DNA from: Pseudoselenomonas ruminantium
GTDB lineage: Bacteria > Bacillota > Negativicutes > Selenomonadales > Selenomonadaceae
DNA length: 45,678 nucleotides
NCBI GenBank assembly: GCA_902780915.1
Contig: CACZHK010000043.1
Span: 1-45,678, forward strand
Direction: 5' to 3'
Numbering within the stretch: position 1 is the stretch's first letter; each line of letters begins with the position of its first letter. The notes beneath the pieces were generated by a model. It did not search any database and had not been told where the DNA came from. It saw only the letters and a program-made list of their open reading frames with translations. Both the position numbers and the translations under genes were made by a program. Below are positions 45,673 through 45,678 of the stretch, one piece after another.

Positions 45673-45678
45673 ATGGAT
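45673..45678 (+). CDS. Start of next gene, cut by right edge
   Basis: ATG-GAT with GGAGG (45661-45665) seven bases upstream. Only two codons are visible. By position after argC, argJ would be a natural guess, but nothing in the sequence tests this. Confidence 0.5.

Overview
This 45.7 kb window looks like chromosomal DNA of a diderm Firmicute (Negativicutes, probably the Selenomonas/Mitsuokella group). The evidence is indirect: a Firmicutes-type dgt-dnaG-rpoD-trmK-nif3 block, clostridial-style AGGAGG ribosome sites and sigma-A promoters, a very large filamentous-haemagglutinin-like adhesin as found in bacteria with an outer membrane, a glutaminyl-tRNA synthetase, and GC-rich coding sequence. 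No phage, transposon, CRISPR array or rRNA was seen.

Layout. 1-4744: the 3' end of a giant repetitive adhesin, broken by a frameshift at an eight-G run. 4889-9085: HD-domain phosphohydrolase, glnS, an unknown 113-residue protein and an ArsB/SLC13-type permease. 9301-10733: an isochorismatase-family hydrolase converging on an AraC-type regulator. 10928-14806: a small protein resembling the N-terminal half of diaminopimelate epimerase, galU, and two tandem DUF445 membrane proteins. 14864-16957 (minus): a soluble FIST-domain chemoreceptor. 17327-23362: a branched-chain amino acid cluster ilvN-ilvC-leuC-leuD-leuB-ilvB, in which leuC carries an internal frame-shifting deletion. 23427-26934: a GalT/HIT-like protein (minus), a lipid-flippase-like membrane protein and a diacylglycerol-kinase-family protein. 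26990-33068: tRNA-Leu, dgt, dnaG, rpoD (frameshifted), tRNA-Asn, trmK and the Nif3-like gene. 33149-38745: YitT-family protein, leuS and two tandem HD-GYP proteins. 38800-45551: FAD oxidoreductase, putP, a rubrerythrin-type peroxidase, a small secreted protein, a monofunctional peptidoglycan glycosyltransferase and argC. The first codons of the next gene lie at the right edge.

How it fits together. Most of the window is housekeeping: translation (glnS, leuS, two tRNAs, trmK), replication and transcription (dnaG, rpoD, dgt), amino-acid synthesis (Ile/Val/Leu and Arg), envelope (galU, flippase, GT51, adhesin) and signalling (FIST chemoreceptor, two HD-GYP proteins, AraC). Intrinsic terminators are clear and often sit between convergent genes. 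Many promoters use TTGCAA or TTGACA with 16-18 bp spacers.

Three genes are interrupted (adhesin, leuC, rpoD). The rpoD lesion would destroy an essential protein, so sequence or assembly error must be excluded before any of the three is taken as biology. The adhesin G-run is nevertheless a plausible phase-variation switch. No clear new multi-gene system was found. The most interesting items are the G-tract adhesin, the half-size DapF-like protein, the structured leader sequences, and the tandem paralogue pairs (DUF445, HD-GYP).
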